Assembly (NCBI GenBank): GCA_003427395.1
Contig: BFEA01000076.1
Location: 1,480,583-1,544,582, forward strand
Length of the DNA: 64,000 nucleotides
Source: Chara braunii
Taxonomy: Eukaryota > Streptophyta > Charophyceae > Charales > Characeae
Direction of reading: 5' to 3'
Part shown: in pieces, positions 23,208 through 35,556 of the stretch
Layout of the letters: every line of letters begins with the position of its first letter
Numbering within the stretch: the first letter of the stretch is position 1
The notes under the pieces: model-generated
The model's database searches: none
The model's input: the letters and a program-made list of their open reading frames with translations, nothing else
Told to the model about the DNA's origin: nothing
Position numbers and translations under genes: made by a program

Positions 23208-23957
23208 GTGACCGAGACATTGGCCTTCCTTAAGGAAGAGGAGGTCATAGATCTGACCTGTAGCACAGGCGACAAGGTAAAGAAGGGGATTGAAAGTCTA
23301 CATGAACAAGTGCACGGAGTCGACAAGAAGATCGAAAGAGTGGAGAACGCGCTGCTGGTTATGCAGGCGCAAGTATCTCGACCCGCCCTCCCTCCCCAGG
23401 AAGTCGTAGTTCCGCCGGGAGTAGCCAACTGAGGATTCGGACGGAGAGACCCCGCTAATGAGCAATGCAAGTACTGCACCGCGGTGGGACATTTTGTGCG
23501 CGCATGTCCAAAACTCAACCATGATATACTAAAAAGGAGATGTACCAGATCATTAAAGGGAGAGATATTCGGACCGCAAGGAGAACAGGTGCATTGGAAC
23601 TCGCCGAGGGGGATGCGGCGAGCCATTATCAAGCTCAATGGGTTAGAGATAGCAGCAGTAGAGGCTGAGCCGGTGGTCGATATCATCTCGGATCAACTTC
23701 GGGGACGCGGGCCTCAGGTCAACTTAAATCTGGAAAACGACGAACGTGATAGGGTGAACGCGACTACTCAGCTAGGGACAGCTGGGAGAAGGATTATCCG
23801 TGACACCGTAATGAAGGAGGTCGCTGGAAGCTCCGTACCTAGGCAGAGATCGAGGCCGAGGAACCAGAGAAAGTCTATGCGAAGCCTAGGGAAGAGGATC
23901 CTACAAACAAAGTTACCGCTGCTAAACAGAAGTTTAGGTATCAAATCTCGATCTTAA
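23208..23957 (+). pseudogene. gag: gag C-terminal part: coiled coil and zinc knuckle
   Basis: Codons from 23208 encode a heptad-like helix (KVKKGIESLHEQVHGVDKKI, then ERVENALLVMQAQV), likely a coiled coil. After a stop near 23430 the frame shifts. The CCHC knuckle CKYCTAVGHFVRAC is encoded at 23466-23507, with spacing C-x2-C-x4-H-x4-C as in nucleocapsid proteins that bind the element's RNA. The downstream frame to 23957 is basic and has no clear motif. Confidence 0.7.
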
Positions 23958-23959
23958 CT

Positions 23960-24736
23960 ATGCCTGAGATCGATGACACCCTTAGCAAATTACTAGGAAC
24001 CATGGTGTCGGTGTCGTTTCAGACCATGCTGCAGGTCAGCCCTAGGTTGCTCAAAGGGCTTAGACAAATGTTGACTCGGCGGCGAGTAGAGATAGACGAA
24101 AACCCNGAATCACCGGAAGAGGAAAGGGAGGAGGAAGCTCCGCAAGAAGTAGCCAACCTTCAAAGGAGTCGCGGGGATTTGGAGGATCTCGAGAAAGTCT
24201 TTGCGGACATCCGCCTGCGCTTGCCAGACCGAGAAGGTGGCGAGGTCATGAGGGCACCTCCCGGGACAAAGCTCAGCTTCCATGCGCTACTTGTAGAAAA
24301 GTTGAAAATCCAGATTGGGACTCATCATACCGACCCATTAGTCGACGGGGGAGCGAAAATCACTCTCATGAGGAGAGATTTCGCAACAATCACGGGCAGC
24401 ATCCGGGGAGCCGGTGGGGAAATTTCGTTCGCTGGGTACGTCATGAAATACGCAGTCAAGGCAGGCATCAGGGAGTTGATCTGATCGTTTCATCACATGA
24501 CAGTAATGGAGGAAATGAACCACGACATAATCCTCGGAAGACCATGGTACACAAACGTAGAAATGATAGACATGGACTTGCACGATGGCACATACATGGT
24601 AGACATAAAGGACCCAGTGACCGGCCGGGGCGAGCTTCTTCGACTCCTTGGGACGGGAGGAGACCCTCCGAATAGGAAGTTTGCAACATGGTCACCATCA
24701 TTTGAAGATAACGCGTGGAAGGGGGCTTTTGCGTGA
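23960..24736 (+). pseudogene. pol: pol: retropepsin-like aspartic protease (stop-interrupted)
   Basis: The protease core is at about 24290-24560. It has LLVEKLKIQIGTHHTDPLVD then GGAKITLM, the flap region, and the conserved ILGRPWY near 24530. The catalytic motif is D-G-G-A (Asp codon 24344-24346) where retropepsins have D-T-G or D-S-G. A TGA at 24482 breaks the frame, which resumes at 24497. This enzyme would cleave the gag-pol polyprotein. As it stands it is almost certainly inactive. One N lies at 24106. Confidence 0.7.
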
Positions 24737-25388
24737 ATGGAGGACATAAGAGAAAGGGTAGAAATTATGATAGAGGAAGCATTCAATAAGAAGCAATGGA
24801 TCAAGATGGGCCTGCCCCAGAAGAGGAGAAGGCAGGAGGACGAAGTCTTAGGTGTTATGGTGGCAAAAAAAGAATCAGAAGTCGAACTCGGAGCCAGCCT
24901 GCCCAAGCGGAAAGAAATGCGCATAGACGTGTCAGAAGTCGCACTTGAGGTTCCCGATTTGTTACAGCCCATCAAGGCCATCAGATACCACAACGTAGGA
25001 GTGGACTCGACGGCATTGGCCAAATTCGAAGGAGAAGTGCAAAAGGGATATTGTCTGAATGAAAAATTAGTCAGTATTCAAGCACGAATCGTAGAGGTGA
25101 CGAGGGTAATTCCGGCCGTTCATTTTTTAGGAGAAAGATCCCGGAAGGAAGTGTTCGAAAGTACAAGCCGGTAGGGAAGAAAGCAAAACCGGTCTCGATC
25201 CTCCTAGAGACATCAAAGGAAGAGGCTATGGAGAAGGAGGAGGAAGTCATTCAAGTGATCCGAGAGAGGAGAGTGACGGAAGGGCATCAAATACCAGATG
25301 AGGTAGCAGATACAATGAAAATAAGGGTAGACAGATTTTAACGGAAGAAGAAACTCGCCTGATCAAAAGGACCTGCCAGGAGTTTCAC
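24737..25388 (+). pseudogene. pol: pol: charged spacer between protease and RT
   Basis: A 145-codon frame (24737-25174) directly follows the protease frame. It is rich in Glu, Lys and Arg with no recognised domain, and then breaks by frameshift. Similar spacers precede RT in other gypsy elements. Confidence 0.45.
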
Positions 25389-26699
25389 GTGACATTTGCC
25401 TTTAGTGATCCCCAAAAGGGGCGGCTGAACGCGAAGCTGATTCCTCCGGTCAGAATCCACACAGTAGAGCATGAGTGCTGGAATGACAAGGGTCCGTCCT
25501 ATGAGTTTGGGATAGCGGGGGAAGTGGCAGATCTTCTTCGAGCAAAGATTGACTCCTTCGTCGCAGAACCTATGTCGTCTCCATATGCAAACCGGTGGTT
25601 CGTCTTTCGAAAGTCCAACAAGACGCTGATGTGGATTAAGGATCTGCAGAAGTTGAATGCAGTAACCATCCGGGATGTTGGCTCACTACCTCAGGCCGAT
25701 TTATTAGCAGAGTCGCATGCCGGCCGGATCGTTTACTCCCTGATAGATCTATACTCAGGGTACGACCAGCTTCCATTGGATGTTCGGGACAGACCATACA
25801 CCGCAATGCACACCCCCGTAGGCCAGTTGCAGATGCAGGTGACCTCTATGGGCTTCTCTGAAGTGCAACGGAGAATGCTCGCTGTAGCCGGAGACATGTT
25901 CCCAGAGAAGTGTGAGCCCTACGTCGATGACAACCCGATCAAAGACGCTCAAGAGAAAGACGAGACGGAAGTGCAGCCGGGAATCCGAAGATTTGTATGG
26001 GACCATCTACAGGACATCAAGGACTTATTGCACCGATTCCTAGTATACAACATTACGGCTAGCGGGTCAAAGAGTATTTTAGCAGTACCGGAAGTAACCA
26101 TACTAGGATTTCGTTGTGGCGCATACGGTAGGAAGCCAGATACGGCGAAGACGGACAAGATATCACAGTGGCCAACACCCCTGCGAACGACAACGGAGGT
26201 AAGAACATTCTTAGGCGTGGTCGGTTTTTGGAGGGTTTTCATTAAAAGTTTTGCCAAAATCGCTGAGCCTATCCGGACCATGATCAGAGAAGAAGGGACC
26301 ATGGATTGGACGAAGGAGAGAGAAGGGGTCGTCCAGACACTCAAGGACATACTGACGTCTGACCAAGTCGCCTTGTCCGCACCCTGTTTTAATGACGAAG
26401 TGGGGCAACCATTCATCCTAGAAACGGATGGAGCACCCTTGGCCGTAAGAGGCGTGCTGATTCAAAGGGATGAGGAAGGAAAAGAGAGGCCAATTAGGTT
26501 CAAAAGTAGAACCCTGAACTCCGCAGTATGGCGGTACTCAAAGTTCAAGAAGGAGGTCCTAGCCATCTTGCATTGCCTCAAGACCTTTCAGGCCTACCTA
26601 TTTGGGAGGCGGTTCATCCTAAGGATCGATCCGACGAATGTCGCAGGGGCCTTAAAGAATTACAGACCTATAGATCCGACGGTGGGGAGATGGGTATGA
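25389..26699 (+). pseudogene. pol: pol: reverse transcriptase and RNase H
   Basis: This is the longest pol frame (436 codons). RT motifs in order are WIKDLQKLNAVTIRD (fingers), YSLIDLYSGYDQLPL with the first catalytic Asp (motif A), a degenerate motif B (TSMGFSEVQRRM in place of TxMGLxNAP), and EPYVDDNPIKD with the YxDD pair (motif C). These are followed by the connection segment RTFLGVVGFWRVFIKSFAKI. RNase H follows, with ETDGAPLAVRGVL, YSKFKKEVLAILHCL and RIDPTNV supplying the D, E and D residues. The next stretch, to about 26790, keeps FDYKIERI and KVDGLSRV, the conserved end of gypsy RNase H, but behind TGA stops at 26697 and 26706. Confidence 0.9.
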
Positions 26700-26792
26700 T
26701 TTATCTGACAGTTCGATTACAAGATCGAACGAATCGCCGAAATCAGAAACAAGGTCGATGGGCTGAGTCGGGTTTGCATCACTCCCGAAAGG

Positions 26793-27242
26793 ATGGAGGA
26801 TGCGGAGCCCATAGACGCATTCCTTGAATACGAAGGAGAAACTCTTGCGGTGGATAACGAAATGATGGGCGAAGGATGCGCATCGGAGGAACTGTTGATC
26901 CGGACTTTGAAAAAGGGGGCGCCTGCCGTAGTAGCAGAACTTAAGGAAGGACGATTCACCACTCAAGGTCGCAAAGAGGAAAAAGATTTGTGGGGAGCGA
27001 TAGTAGGACCGAAGGAGGAACTAATAGCAATGGAGGCTGAGGGAGGTCGGGAAGCCGTGATGAACTTAGTAGAATCTAGGGAAAGGAAAAAGTTGAGGTG
27101 GATGGTAAACCAGATGCAAGAGAGAAAGGACGAGGACCAGGAAGGGAAGGAGTTTTTTTTATGCCAAGATATACAAAGGGATCTTTCGGGAGATTGGGTT
27201 GTTGCTGGTTGGAAACAAACAACCCATGGAAGTCAGCATTAA
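26793..27242 (+). pseudogene. pol: pol: linker between RNase H and integrase
   Basis: A 149-codon acidic frame begins MEDAEPIDAFLEYEGE and contains long Glu/Lys-rich helices. It overlaps the start of the integrase frame at 27199 by a frameshift. No catalytic motif is seen. Confidence 0.5.
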
Positions 27243-28472
27243 AGCAAGGGAGGAGGCCGAGAGGTACGTCCTAAGGGGCGACCATCTGTTCCGAAGAGAG
27301 GAGGGTGTTATGCCTAGAAGAGTTGTGTGCGAGAGATCTAGGCAGTTGGATATGATCCAGGCAATGCACGACGGACTAGCAAGAGGACATCGATCGTCCA
27401 AAGAAACTCTTGTGAAGATAAAGCCACTCCATTATTGGCCAGGCATGGCAGGCATAATCGCCACGTACTGCCATACCTGCCTAATCTGCCAGGAACGGAG
27501 CTCGGCACACGTCTTCGAGCCGCTTAGACCAATGCGGGTGCTAGGGCCGGGACATCTGGTTCACCTTGACCTTGCGGTCATGTTTGTATCAACAGATGGG
27601 TACACGTATATCCTGGATGCACGAGACAACTTGAGTGGGTTCGTGGAGGTGGTCGCTCTCAAGAAAAAGACAGGGAGAAGTGTAGCGGAATGGATAGAAG
27701 ACTTCTACTTGAGGCATCCTTTCATCAGGAGGTTTATAGCGGACAATGGGACATAATTTGTGAACCAAGAAGTGTTGGGAATGCTTAAGAGGCTCTACGT
27801 GCCGATCAAACTCATCGAGCCATACTACCCGGAGGCCAATGCGCCTGTGGAAAGATGGCACCGAACACAATTGGGAAGCTCGCGGTGGAACATCTGGGGA
27901 ACTCGCCTAGGTATCTTAAGCTGACTGTCTTCTCAGAGAACATGACACCTAAGAGGACAACGGGATGTATCCCAACAGAACTTAGGTACGGAAGAGAGAT
28001 CGACTTTTCCGTGGAAGCCTTGATACCTACATGGAACAGGTCAAATGATGATCCGCGTATGACCACGGAAGAGTTAATAGACGCGAGGTGTCAACAAGTC
28101 CTTAAGAACAAGGAGGTCATGGAAGACATCGTCAACCGGGTACTAAACAGCAGAATGAGGGACAAAGCAAGGTGGGACCAAGTTAAGAATGTCAGAAAGG
28201 AACCACTTCAGGTGGGGGAGGCAGTATGGCTAAGGAACTCAGCACTAGAAAGTACTTGGTCTGGGCAGCTGGGGAGGAGGTTCAAAAGCCCCTACCGGGT
28301 CACTAAGCGGGTGGGACTGAACGCCTTCGAAGTGGAAGATTTGGATGAGACTGGATTGAAAAGACCCTTCCTAGGGCAACGATTGGTCAGCTTTCTAAGT
28401 CGGGACCCAGTGGAACAATGGCTTCAGGAGGCCGAGGACAAGGAAACTGAGGACCTACAAGCTAAGAATTGA
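27199..28472 (+). pseudogene. pol: pol: integrase (stop and frameshift)
   Basis: The zinc-binding part has HDGLARGH, then HYWPGMAGIIATYCHTCLIC (H2C2 pattern). The catalytic core has VHLDLAV (first Asp), FIADNGT (second Asp) and YYPEANAPVERWHR (Glu), so the DDE triad is visible. A TAA at 27754 sits exactly where gypsy integrases usually have Glu in DNGxEF. A frameshift near 27857 moves the rest to 27855-28472. The C-terminal part has the GPY/F-like module GRRFKSPYRVTKRVGLNAFE. No chromodomain is visible after it. Confidence 0.88.
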
Positions 28473-28850
28473 CAACGACCTTGACTGCAATATGGTTTTG
28501 TCTCTGACTGCGTCTGTGAGACTGTCATTTTGGGGGCTGGGGCAATGGTTTGAACTAACTGAAATTGGAAGACAAGATGTCTTGGGACTTTGCAATGACG
28601 AGCCTTGTGTGACGGCGGAAAAAATTGTCGGAAGCATTGTATCATAATTTTTGATGGGGAAATAATGAGATCATCACAAATGGGGCATTTGCATAAGAAG
28701 GGAATGTACGATAGTGGCATGATGCGCCGGTACTGGGAACATTCTGGGGAAAGGGGAATTGCCTACCGGATTGGGGGAACGTGTGTATGAGGGGCTTGGC
28801 AGGTGTTGTTCTGTTTTACAAGGTCAGGAAGAAAACCTAAGAAAAGCAAA
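28473..28850 (+). other. Gap between integrase and acidic ORF
   Basis: About 380 bp have no gene. Part could be a 5' leader or splice acceptor region for the next ORF, but no clear acceptor was found. Confidence 0.4.
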
Positions 28851-29789
28851 ATGGAATTCGGCAACGAGAATGATAGCGGGGCAGTCAACAGACCTACCGA
28901 AGAGGGAGGAGCGAAGCCAAGTCGAGAGCGGAGGACTGTCAAGAGAAAATTGTACATAGGGTTCATGTCCAACCAAGTGGTGGGCAGGGGTGCGAGAAAG
29001 CGTGTGTGTAGAGGACCGTCGCCTCTCCGGAAGGGAGAAGGTATATATATCCCATCCGACAGTGAGAGTGAGGAAGAAAGGGCGACTGTGGGAAAAGGGG
29101 GCAAAGTGGATATGAGAGAAAAGGTTCAGGCCACTGACGAGGAAGGGGCCGAGAAATGCGAGCAGCGTGAGTCTTGGCATGGGGAAAGTGAGGGGAGACA
29201 GGACATGCGCGACGAACGTGAGGATGGGGAGGAAAGAAGGGAAAGCCCGCTTGAAGAGCGGAGTGACCACGATAGTTGTGAGGGGAGGTATCCGGACTTT
29301 GAAGAAGGATATGGAGGAAGGACAGAGGTTCCCTATAGCTACGATCCAAAGAACTTGATAGGTGGGTACAACCCCATACAGATGGAAGAAGAGGAGGATG
29401 AGGAGGAGGAAGTACAAGAGGTCATAGAGATCAGCAGTGAGGATGAGAAGGATGAAATCTCGAGGCCTAGAGAAAAGAGGCGGCCCCCGATACACCAGCC
29501 GCGCGAAGGGGCCTTCAGATGGGAGGATGAGTTTGGGTCAACGCCCAGCCATTGGTTTCAACAATGGCTCAGTGTGATCAAACATGAGTGGATTATCAAG
29601 ACCCGGGAATTCGCGAAGGCAGGGGTGGTGGCCACACCATTGGATTTCTACAGTGAGATGGAGTTACGAGAGATTGGAAGAAGGAGAAGAGAAATCATGG
29701 CCTCCGGCCTGGGGGTTAAAGAACCAGTAGAAAGACAGGACGAGCAAGAGACCAAGCGAGTTGAGGCACATGACAACAATAGGGATTAG
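28851..29789 (+). CDS. Acidic accessory ORF after integrase, intact, with SUMO-interaction-like motif
   Basis: This is an uninterrupted 313-codon frame from ATG 28851; the open frame extends upstream to 28803 without another ATG. The family is not recognised. In order it has a basic N-terminus with KRKLYIGFMSNQVVGRGARKR (possible nuclear signal), a long Glu/Arg/Asp-rich low-complexity middle, and the run EEEDEEEEVQEVIEISSEDE, whose VIEI followed by S and acidic residues is a textbook SUMO-interaction motif. The C-terminal part is more ordered, containing HWFQQWLSVIKHEWIIKTRE and ending in an Arg-rich helix. There is no signal peptide or membrane segment, so it is not env-like in structure. 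It stays open while every pol domain around it is broken, which could be chance or a sign of later selection. Confidence 0.6.
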   Translation: MEFGNENDSGAVNRPTEEGGAKPSRERRTVKRKLYIGFMSNQVVGRGARKRVCRGPSPLRKGEGIYIPSDSESEEERATVGKGGKVDMREKVQATDEEGAEKCEQRESWHGESEGRQDMRDEREDGEERRESPLEERSDHDSCEGRYPDFEEGYGGRTEVPYSYDPKNLIGGYNPIQMEEEEDEEEEVQEVIEISSEDEKDEISRPREKRRPPIHQPREGAFRWEDEFGSTPSHWFQQWLSVIKHEWIIKTREFAKAGVVATPLDFYSEMELREIGRRRREIMASGLGVKEPVERQDEQETKRVEAHDNNRD

Positions 29790-30486
29790 ACATTGTTAAG
29801 TGTTGGACAAGAAATTGTAATTTCATTTTTTTGCAATTATGAAATGACAGGGTTTGTATAGTATGACTAAGCTTGTGAGGAATGTGGGATAAAAAAAAAA
29901 CTAGCAAAGACTGAGTCGCGATGGGTTTTGAGGCTACTTTCTGGATGAGCTACCTTCGAAAGTGTGTAGACAAGACAATGACACAGGGCATGGGATGAGA
30001 CTGGTTGGGAAGGGTGTGTTGTGAATTTTCGATGGAATGAGGATTGTGATTTTGACAAGAGAAACTGTGAATACAGATTGACGAGCAAAACAAGGCATTG
30101 AATATCGGTCGAGTACAAGAAAGGTTAGGGAACCTATGGGTTCAGGGGCATGAAAAACACTCCTTCCCTAGGAGCCTAATCCAACTGAGTCATGAATGAG
30201 TCTGAGAATAGCCAAGATCTGAGAAACCGGAAAGAGTGAAAATAGAGGGGGTGCCCTGGTCTTTTGCTATGGTTGGACGGTCGGGTGGGCTAGTGTTGCT
30301 TGGGGTTGTGAGCCTCAATTTGCGCACTAGACGCTAAGTCGGATGTATGCATGAATATTTAAATTGCTTTGAGAATGGATGAAGGAAACCGCACGCAAAA
30401 AAACTGAAAGGAGATGGTCACCTTCTAACCTCCGAGACAGAAATGAGATCCGTGTCCTCGAGGCCCACCCCCTCAGGCGCTAACAT

Positions 30487-30730
30487 TGAGAATGAAAATG
30501 AATGACCCTAATCAGGCTGTTCGATTTGAGAATGGAAAGGAATGGCCCTAACCAGGTTGTTCGACTTGAGAATGAAAAGGAATGACCCTAACCAGGCTGT
30601 TCGACTTGAGAATGGAGAGGAATGACCCTAACCAGGCTGTTCGACTTGAGAATGGAAAGGAATGGCCCTAACCATGCTATTCGATTTGAGAATGGAAAAG
30701 AACGACCCTAACCAGGTTGTTCGGAAAGGG
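30487..30730 (+). repeat. 40-bp tandem repeat, about 6 copies
   Basis: The unit reads gagaatggaaaggaatggcc, then ctaaccaggttgttcgactt. Copies are 85-95 percent alike by eye. Confidence 0.9.
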
Positions 30731-31705
30731 TCCCTTACAAGGGTCATTTCTTTTGAAATAGACACTGGGGTCCCTTGCATAATTGATTGAGAAAGGTTGA
30801 TTGAGAATGAACTGGAATGAGCAATGTGAGACGGAAAAGGCCGGTGGGTCGGTCATTGAAATGGCCACGAGGATGGATGAAGGAGAATGATGCCTTGGAA
30901 TGAGAAGGGCAAGATAAAGAGAGGCTGAGGTTTGAGCCGAGGAGGGCATGGACCGTTGGGACGGTCATAAGGATTCGATGTTCGGGAATGTGAAAGTTGA
31001 GGATTGAAGGTGGGCTGACGGGTCGGTCCTTGAAAGATAGTTATTGAAAAAGCGACCGTAAGAGCAGCCACAAGGGGGTTGCTTTATTGATGAGAGGTTA
31101 TCGGACCAGCCATGGGAATCAGCTGTGAGAAAAAACTGAAAATGACATTGGATTGCGTGATTGAGGATTAGATATTGCGCTGCATAGTCAGGGGACCCTA
31201 GGCAATTTGATGAAAGGTCGTCAGACCGACCATGAAAATAGCGAAAGATTGAGTTTTTCTTTCTTTCTGGTCTCAGGCCTCAATGTAAAGGGGATAGCCA
31301 TGCATGCACTGCAACCCCAGGACCTCTATCCGACAAGGGAAAGTCTCAGCGCGACCTATTCCTCACAAAGAAGGATAAGGGTTGAAGGACCAAGGCATCT
31401 TTCTCTTTGATTGATGCTGGTCATCCGAAACTAACTCTGACAACGAGCTCTAGTCGGGAAGTTCAAACTGCGCCTCATGTTGAGAGCCGTAGAGGAGCGG
31501 CATGGCCGTTTGGAATGGACCAAGGTTGCTTGCATTAAGTTGAGCGGCACTGTGCAGAGGGAGGGGTCGGGCGTGGTACCGGGTGGAAGATGGGAAAGGG
31601 ACCTGGTTGGCACGGGATGAAAGGAGGATCAACCAAAGGACGCTTGGGATGTCAAGGCTCGGGGGGAAAAACGGGGGGGACGACAAAAAAAGGAAAGCTG
31701 ACAGG

Positions 31706-31850
31706 AGGATTGATATACTTCGGGTGAATGAGAGAAGAGGATAATTGATGTACTTCAGGTAATGAATGAGAGGAAAGGAGGTTTGATGTACTTCGGGTAA
31801 TGAATGAGAGGAGAGGAGGTTTGATGTTCTAAGAGTGATGAATGAGACAT
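31706..31850 (+). repeat. About 40-bp tandem repeat, about 4 copies
   Basis: The unit contains ttgatgtacttcgggtaatg, then aatgagaggaaaggagg. It is unrelated to the repeat at 30487. Confidence 0.85.
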
Positions 31851-32057
31851 GAGAACCCTGAAGGACAAAGAAAACTTGACCCTACACACCTCTCCCCGTC
31901 CCAAGGGTTGAAGACGATAAGAAACCCGAGAAAAGAACAAGAGAAGACAAAACGAACCCTGGCAAACTAACCATCCATGGCATTCCATCCTCCTCTCCTG
32001 TCTATCCCTCCAAAACCCACTAGCAAGAGATTAGTGCGCGATGAGAACATCGCGAAT

Positions 32058-32071
32058 GAGTGGGGGGAATG
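32058..32071 (+). promoter_or_regulatory. Polypurine tract before 3' LTR
   Basis: gagtggggggaatg lies directly before the TG of the 3' LTR, with six G in a row at 32062-32067. It would prime plus-strand DNA synthesis. Confidence 0.8.
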
Positions 32072-35000
32072 TGTCGGGACTGGTGAGTCCCGAATAACTT
32101 CCCGTCACTCGAGAGATTGTGTATAGCCAAATTGTGCACGACAGAGAAATCTGGAGCAAGGAGGATAGAAAGAGAAAAGACAAAGGATTAGGCCACAAGA
32201 GGGAGTGAGGCCTTGGGGTGAAAACCACAGGAAGAAGGAACGAGCGACGACAAGCAAGTAAGCGCAAGAACAGGGGCACATAGGATATAGCATGAGGTCA
32301 GGAGGGCCGTTGGAATTCAACGGGACCAAGACCAAGGGACCCTTGAACCAGCAAACGTGGTACGACAGCAACAGAAGAATGGGGAAGTTGAGAAATGGAC
32401 GGCCCCGGAGGCCGTGGGAAACTGGAGAACAAGGGTCCAACATGGGGGCCGCCTACGGGAGCCTCGGGTTGGAGGCTCCGCGACAAAAGGAACCGGCGCG
32501 CACAAGGCGCAAGAAAGACAAGGGAGAGGGGTCATCGTGGGGTGGCAAAGCGCCTAATGGACGTAGGACACCTTGGGGAAAGGCACCACGTGGGACTAAG
32601 TAAAAATAATGGCATCCGGGGCAAAATGTGTCGGGGACCACCGGCGGGACTAAGTATCGGGGACCACCCACGGGACTAAGTGTCGGGGACCACTGGCGGG
32701 ACTAAGTGCCGGGGACCACCGACGGGACAAGTGACGGAAACATATGCAAGCACTAGCGGTAGCAAACAGGAAGGCCAAAAGGAAAATAAAAAGTAAAGAA
32801 ACTTGAAGAAAGAGGCATGGGAGCAATCCGAAAAATCTCGGATCAGCCTCCCTCAAGAAAATGGAGTCAAAAGAGACCTCATGTGAAAAATAGGCCTCCT
32901 AGAGAAAATCGGAGTAGGAGGGGTCACTGTGGGAGAAAAATAGGAGTAAAAGAAAACTCCCATGGGCATGAGAAGGCCATTATTGCAGTCCGAGATAAAA
33001 CGGATTGCACCTTGGGCATAGGAAGGGTCAAAACTAAGAGGAAGGGGCTAGAAAAGGGCTTTAACGACCAGTTGACACTTAACATGCTAGAAAAAAGAGA
33101 GAAAAGAAAAGAAAATGTGGGAGAATAAGACAAAAAGAGTGAGAGCAAGTGAGTGAGTTGGCCGTCAGTAGGGACTGCCACAAGTAGGGACTGGCAGGTC
33201 CCTACTGTCCAAGAAAGGAAGAAAAAGAAAAGATAAGAAAAGAAAAGTAAAAAAAAGAAAAGAAAATAGAAAAAGGCCTTAACGGTAAAAAACGGTCACT
33301 TAGGGAGATACGAGATTCATTCTAGAATATGGCAGTTGCAATGGACTTGGATTTTTTTTTTTTTTTGCTGAGAAAATTTAAAAAAATCGGATTGCATGGG
33401 GAAAAGGAAACACGTGTTTTAGGTGCATCCGGAGCCAATATTGAGCCCGGGTGCACTTATAAATTTAACGCTTTGTTTTCTTTTAGCATGGGGCAAGTTG
33501 TGGGGCTGTGGGGCTAGGAAAATAACTATGACTGCAGTCCGAGAAATAACGGACTGCATAGGGGTGCCTAGGCTAAGGGAAAATGAGCCACGACAAGCCC
33601 GAAAAGCTAGAAAGGAGCAATTTCGGCATGGGGCAAGTGGAGACAGTAAACGACAATCGTGAGAAAATTCGACACAAATATAGAGATGATTGGACCACCA
33701 AGGGCAAAGGGGCCCCAAAAATAAAAATGGGACACTTTTCGGAATGTTGTCGGGGACCAAGTAGGTCCAAATAATAAAAGTCGAAAAACAGGATACGCGC
33801 AGGCGGGACCGACGGCGGGACAAAAAAACGGAACTATTACGGAGAAAAAGTGGCGGGAAATTGAGATGTCCCAAGGGAACCATGAGCAAGCATAAGGAAT
33901 AATGGTGCAAACAAACGGCACCGTCGAGATCAAGGATCTAGACGGTGGGAAATATTAACACCGCTCGCACAAACACTAGTGGGGGCAAGTAAGAGAGTCA
34001 TGGGGAGAAAATAAAATAAAATAATGGTATTGGGAGGGCTGCCCAGCAGTCCGAGATATCTCGGACTAGCTAGGCATGAGAAACTAGAGCCTCAAGAGAC
34101 TCAACATAAGAAAAAGGTTGTCCTTAGAAAATCGGAGCAAAGGGGGATCAAAATTGGACAAACGGAGACAAAATGGAGCCCCCTAGGAGCATGGGGGTGC
34201 TATTGTTGTAATCCGAGATATAACGGTCAAATACCAGCCATGAATCTAGTCATGAATGAGGTCCTAAGGCCTAGAAAGAGGGTGCACAACAGTTTGACAC
34301 TTGTCACAACTGAAATAAAAGAAAAAGAAAGAAAGAACGAGAGAAAATTCAGAGAGAATGAGACAAAAAGGGAGAAAAGAGTGGAGGAGAGTTTGTCGGC
34401 CTATTGGGACCTGCTCAGTAGGGACTGGCAGGTCCCAACTGTGACCTTATCCCTCCTAGAATGAGGGAGGGCAGTCCGGATTGCAGTGATATAGCCCTTG
34501 GGGCCATATCTCAATAAAATTTGAATTAAAAAGAAGAAAATGAGAGAAAATGCAAAGAGAGATGACCAGTTTTCTTTAGGACCATGAATCTGAGATCAGA
34601 TCTCATGGTGGAGAGGAACTAGCCGTTTTTTGTGGGCCAACTCAAAACGGCTAGCTCCGGAATGAGATGGCAACCCAAAATGAAAAGAAACAAAAGAGGG
34701 AAAGGGACAAAACTGTGCATTTGACCCAAAAAGAGAGCAAGATGTACGAAAAATTGAAAAAGTGGACTTAGGGGCTCAAAATTGAAGCAAGGGTTTTTTA
34801 GGGGTGGCACGAAATATTGTTGGCCTTGGATCTCAGCCAAATCCAAGGCTAAAAATGTGTCGCTGCATGAAAAAATATCTCGGTCTACCGAAAATGGGGT
34901 ACAAACTAAAAAAATTGAAAAAAAGGTTCACTAGGCCGTTTTCTCTCAAGTAAAGTTGCCCCTTGGGCATTAGGACCCAAGGGAGCAGCATTTTTGAGGT

Positions 35001-35556
35001 GAAAAGGAGGTCGAAGTAGGCCAAGAAGCAATCTGAGTTGGTACCAACCACTCGGACTGCATGTACTTGGCCAAAAAGAGGCCCGGGTACCTCCGGAAGG
35101 GCCTAGTAGTAGAATTTTGTCTTGGAGGTACCTCAGTTCACCTCAAGGCACATGGGGAGGCCCATGGGCTGGCCGAACTGCAGGTTTCAGCCTACATAAG
35201 CTGGAAATTCAGTCCGCCACTTTCACAATTGCATGAGGAGTGCACGTGTTGCCCAAGTGAGCTCATAGGAGCACTCTTTCACTTGGAGAGAGGAGAGGGG
35301 AACCTATGCCAGTTTATGAGAGATCCACCATAGCTCCCTTGGTATGAGGAAGAGAGAGAGGCTGGAGGGAGCCCCATTTGCCCTCCTACATGGGAGGACT
35401 CCATAGGTATGGTAATTGGAGTTTGTGGTAACTTGGGAGAAAGTGAGACAGGAAGGAGAGGCTTGAAGAAGGAGGAGGCCATAACCAATAAGGTGTTTGT
35501 GCAAGGAGGAAGAAGCCTCATCAAGATTGAGACTCAATCTCCAAGACATTAACAAG

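Larger units (their letters stand above)
29790..32057 (+). other. 3' non-coding tail of internal region
   Basis: About 2.3 kb have no supported gene. It holds two tandem repeats (annotated separately) and purine-rich sequence leading to the polypurine tract. Confidence 0.6.

Noticed and set aside
28300-28472. Chromodomain at the integrase C-terminus
   Set aside because: After the GPY/F-like module the frame ends in a charged tail without the aromatic residues of a chromodomain.
28851-29789. Envelope-like gene after integrase
   Set aside because: There is no signal peptide, membrane segment or cysteine pattern; the product is acidic and looks nuclear or cytoplasmic.
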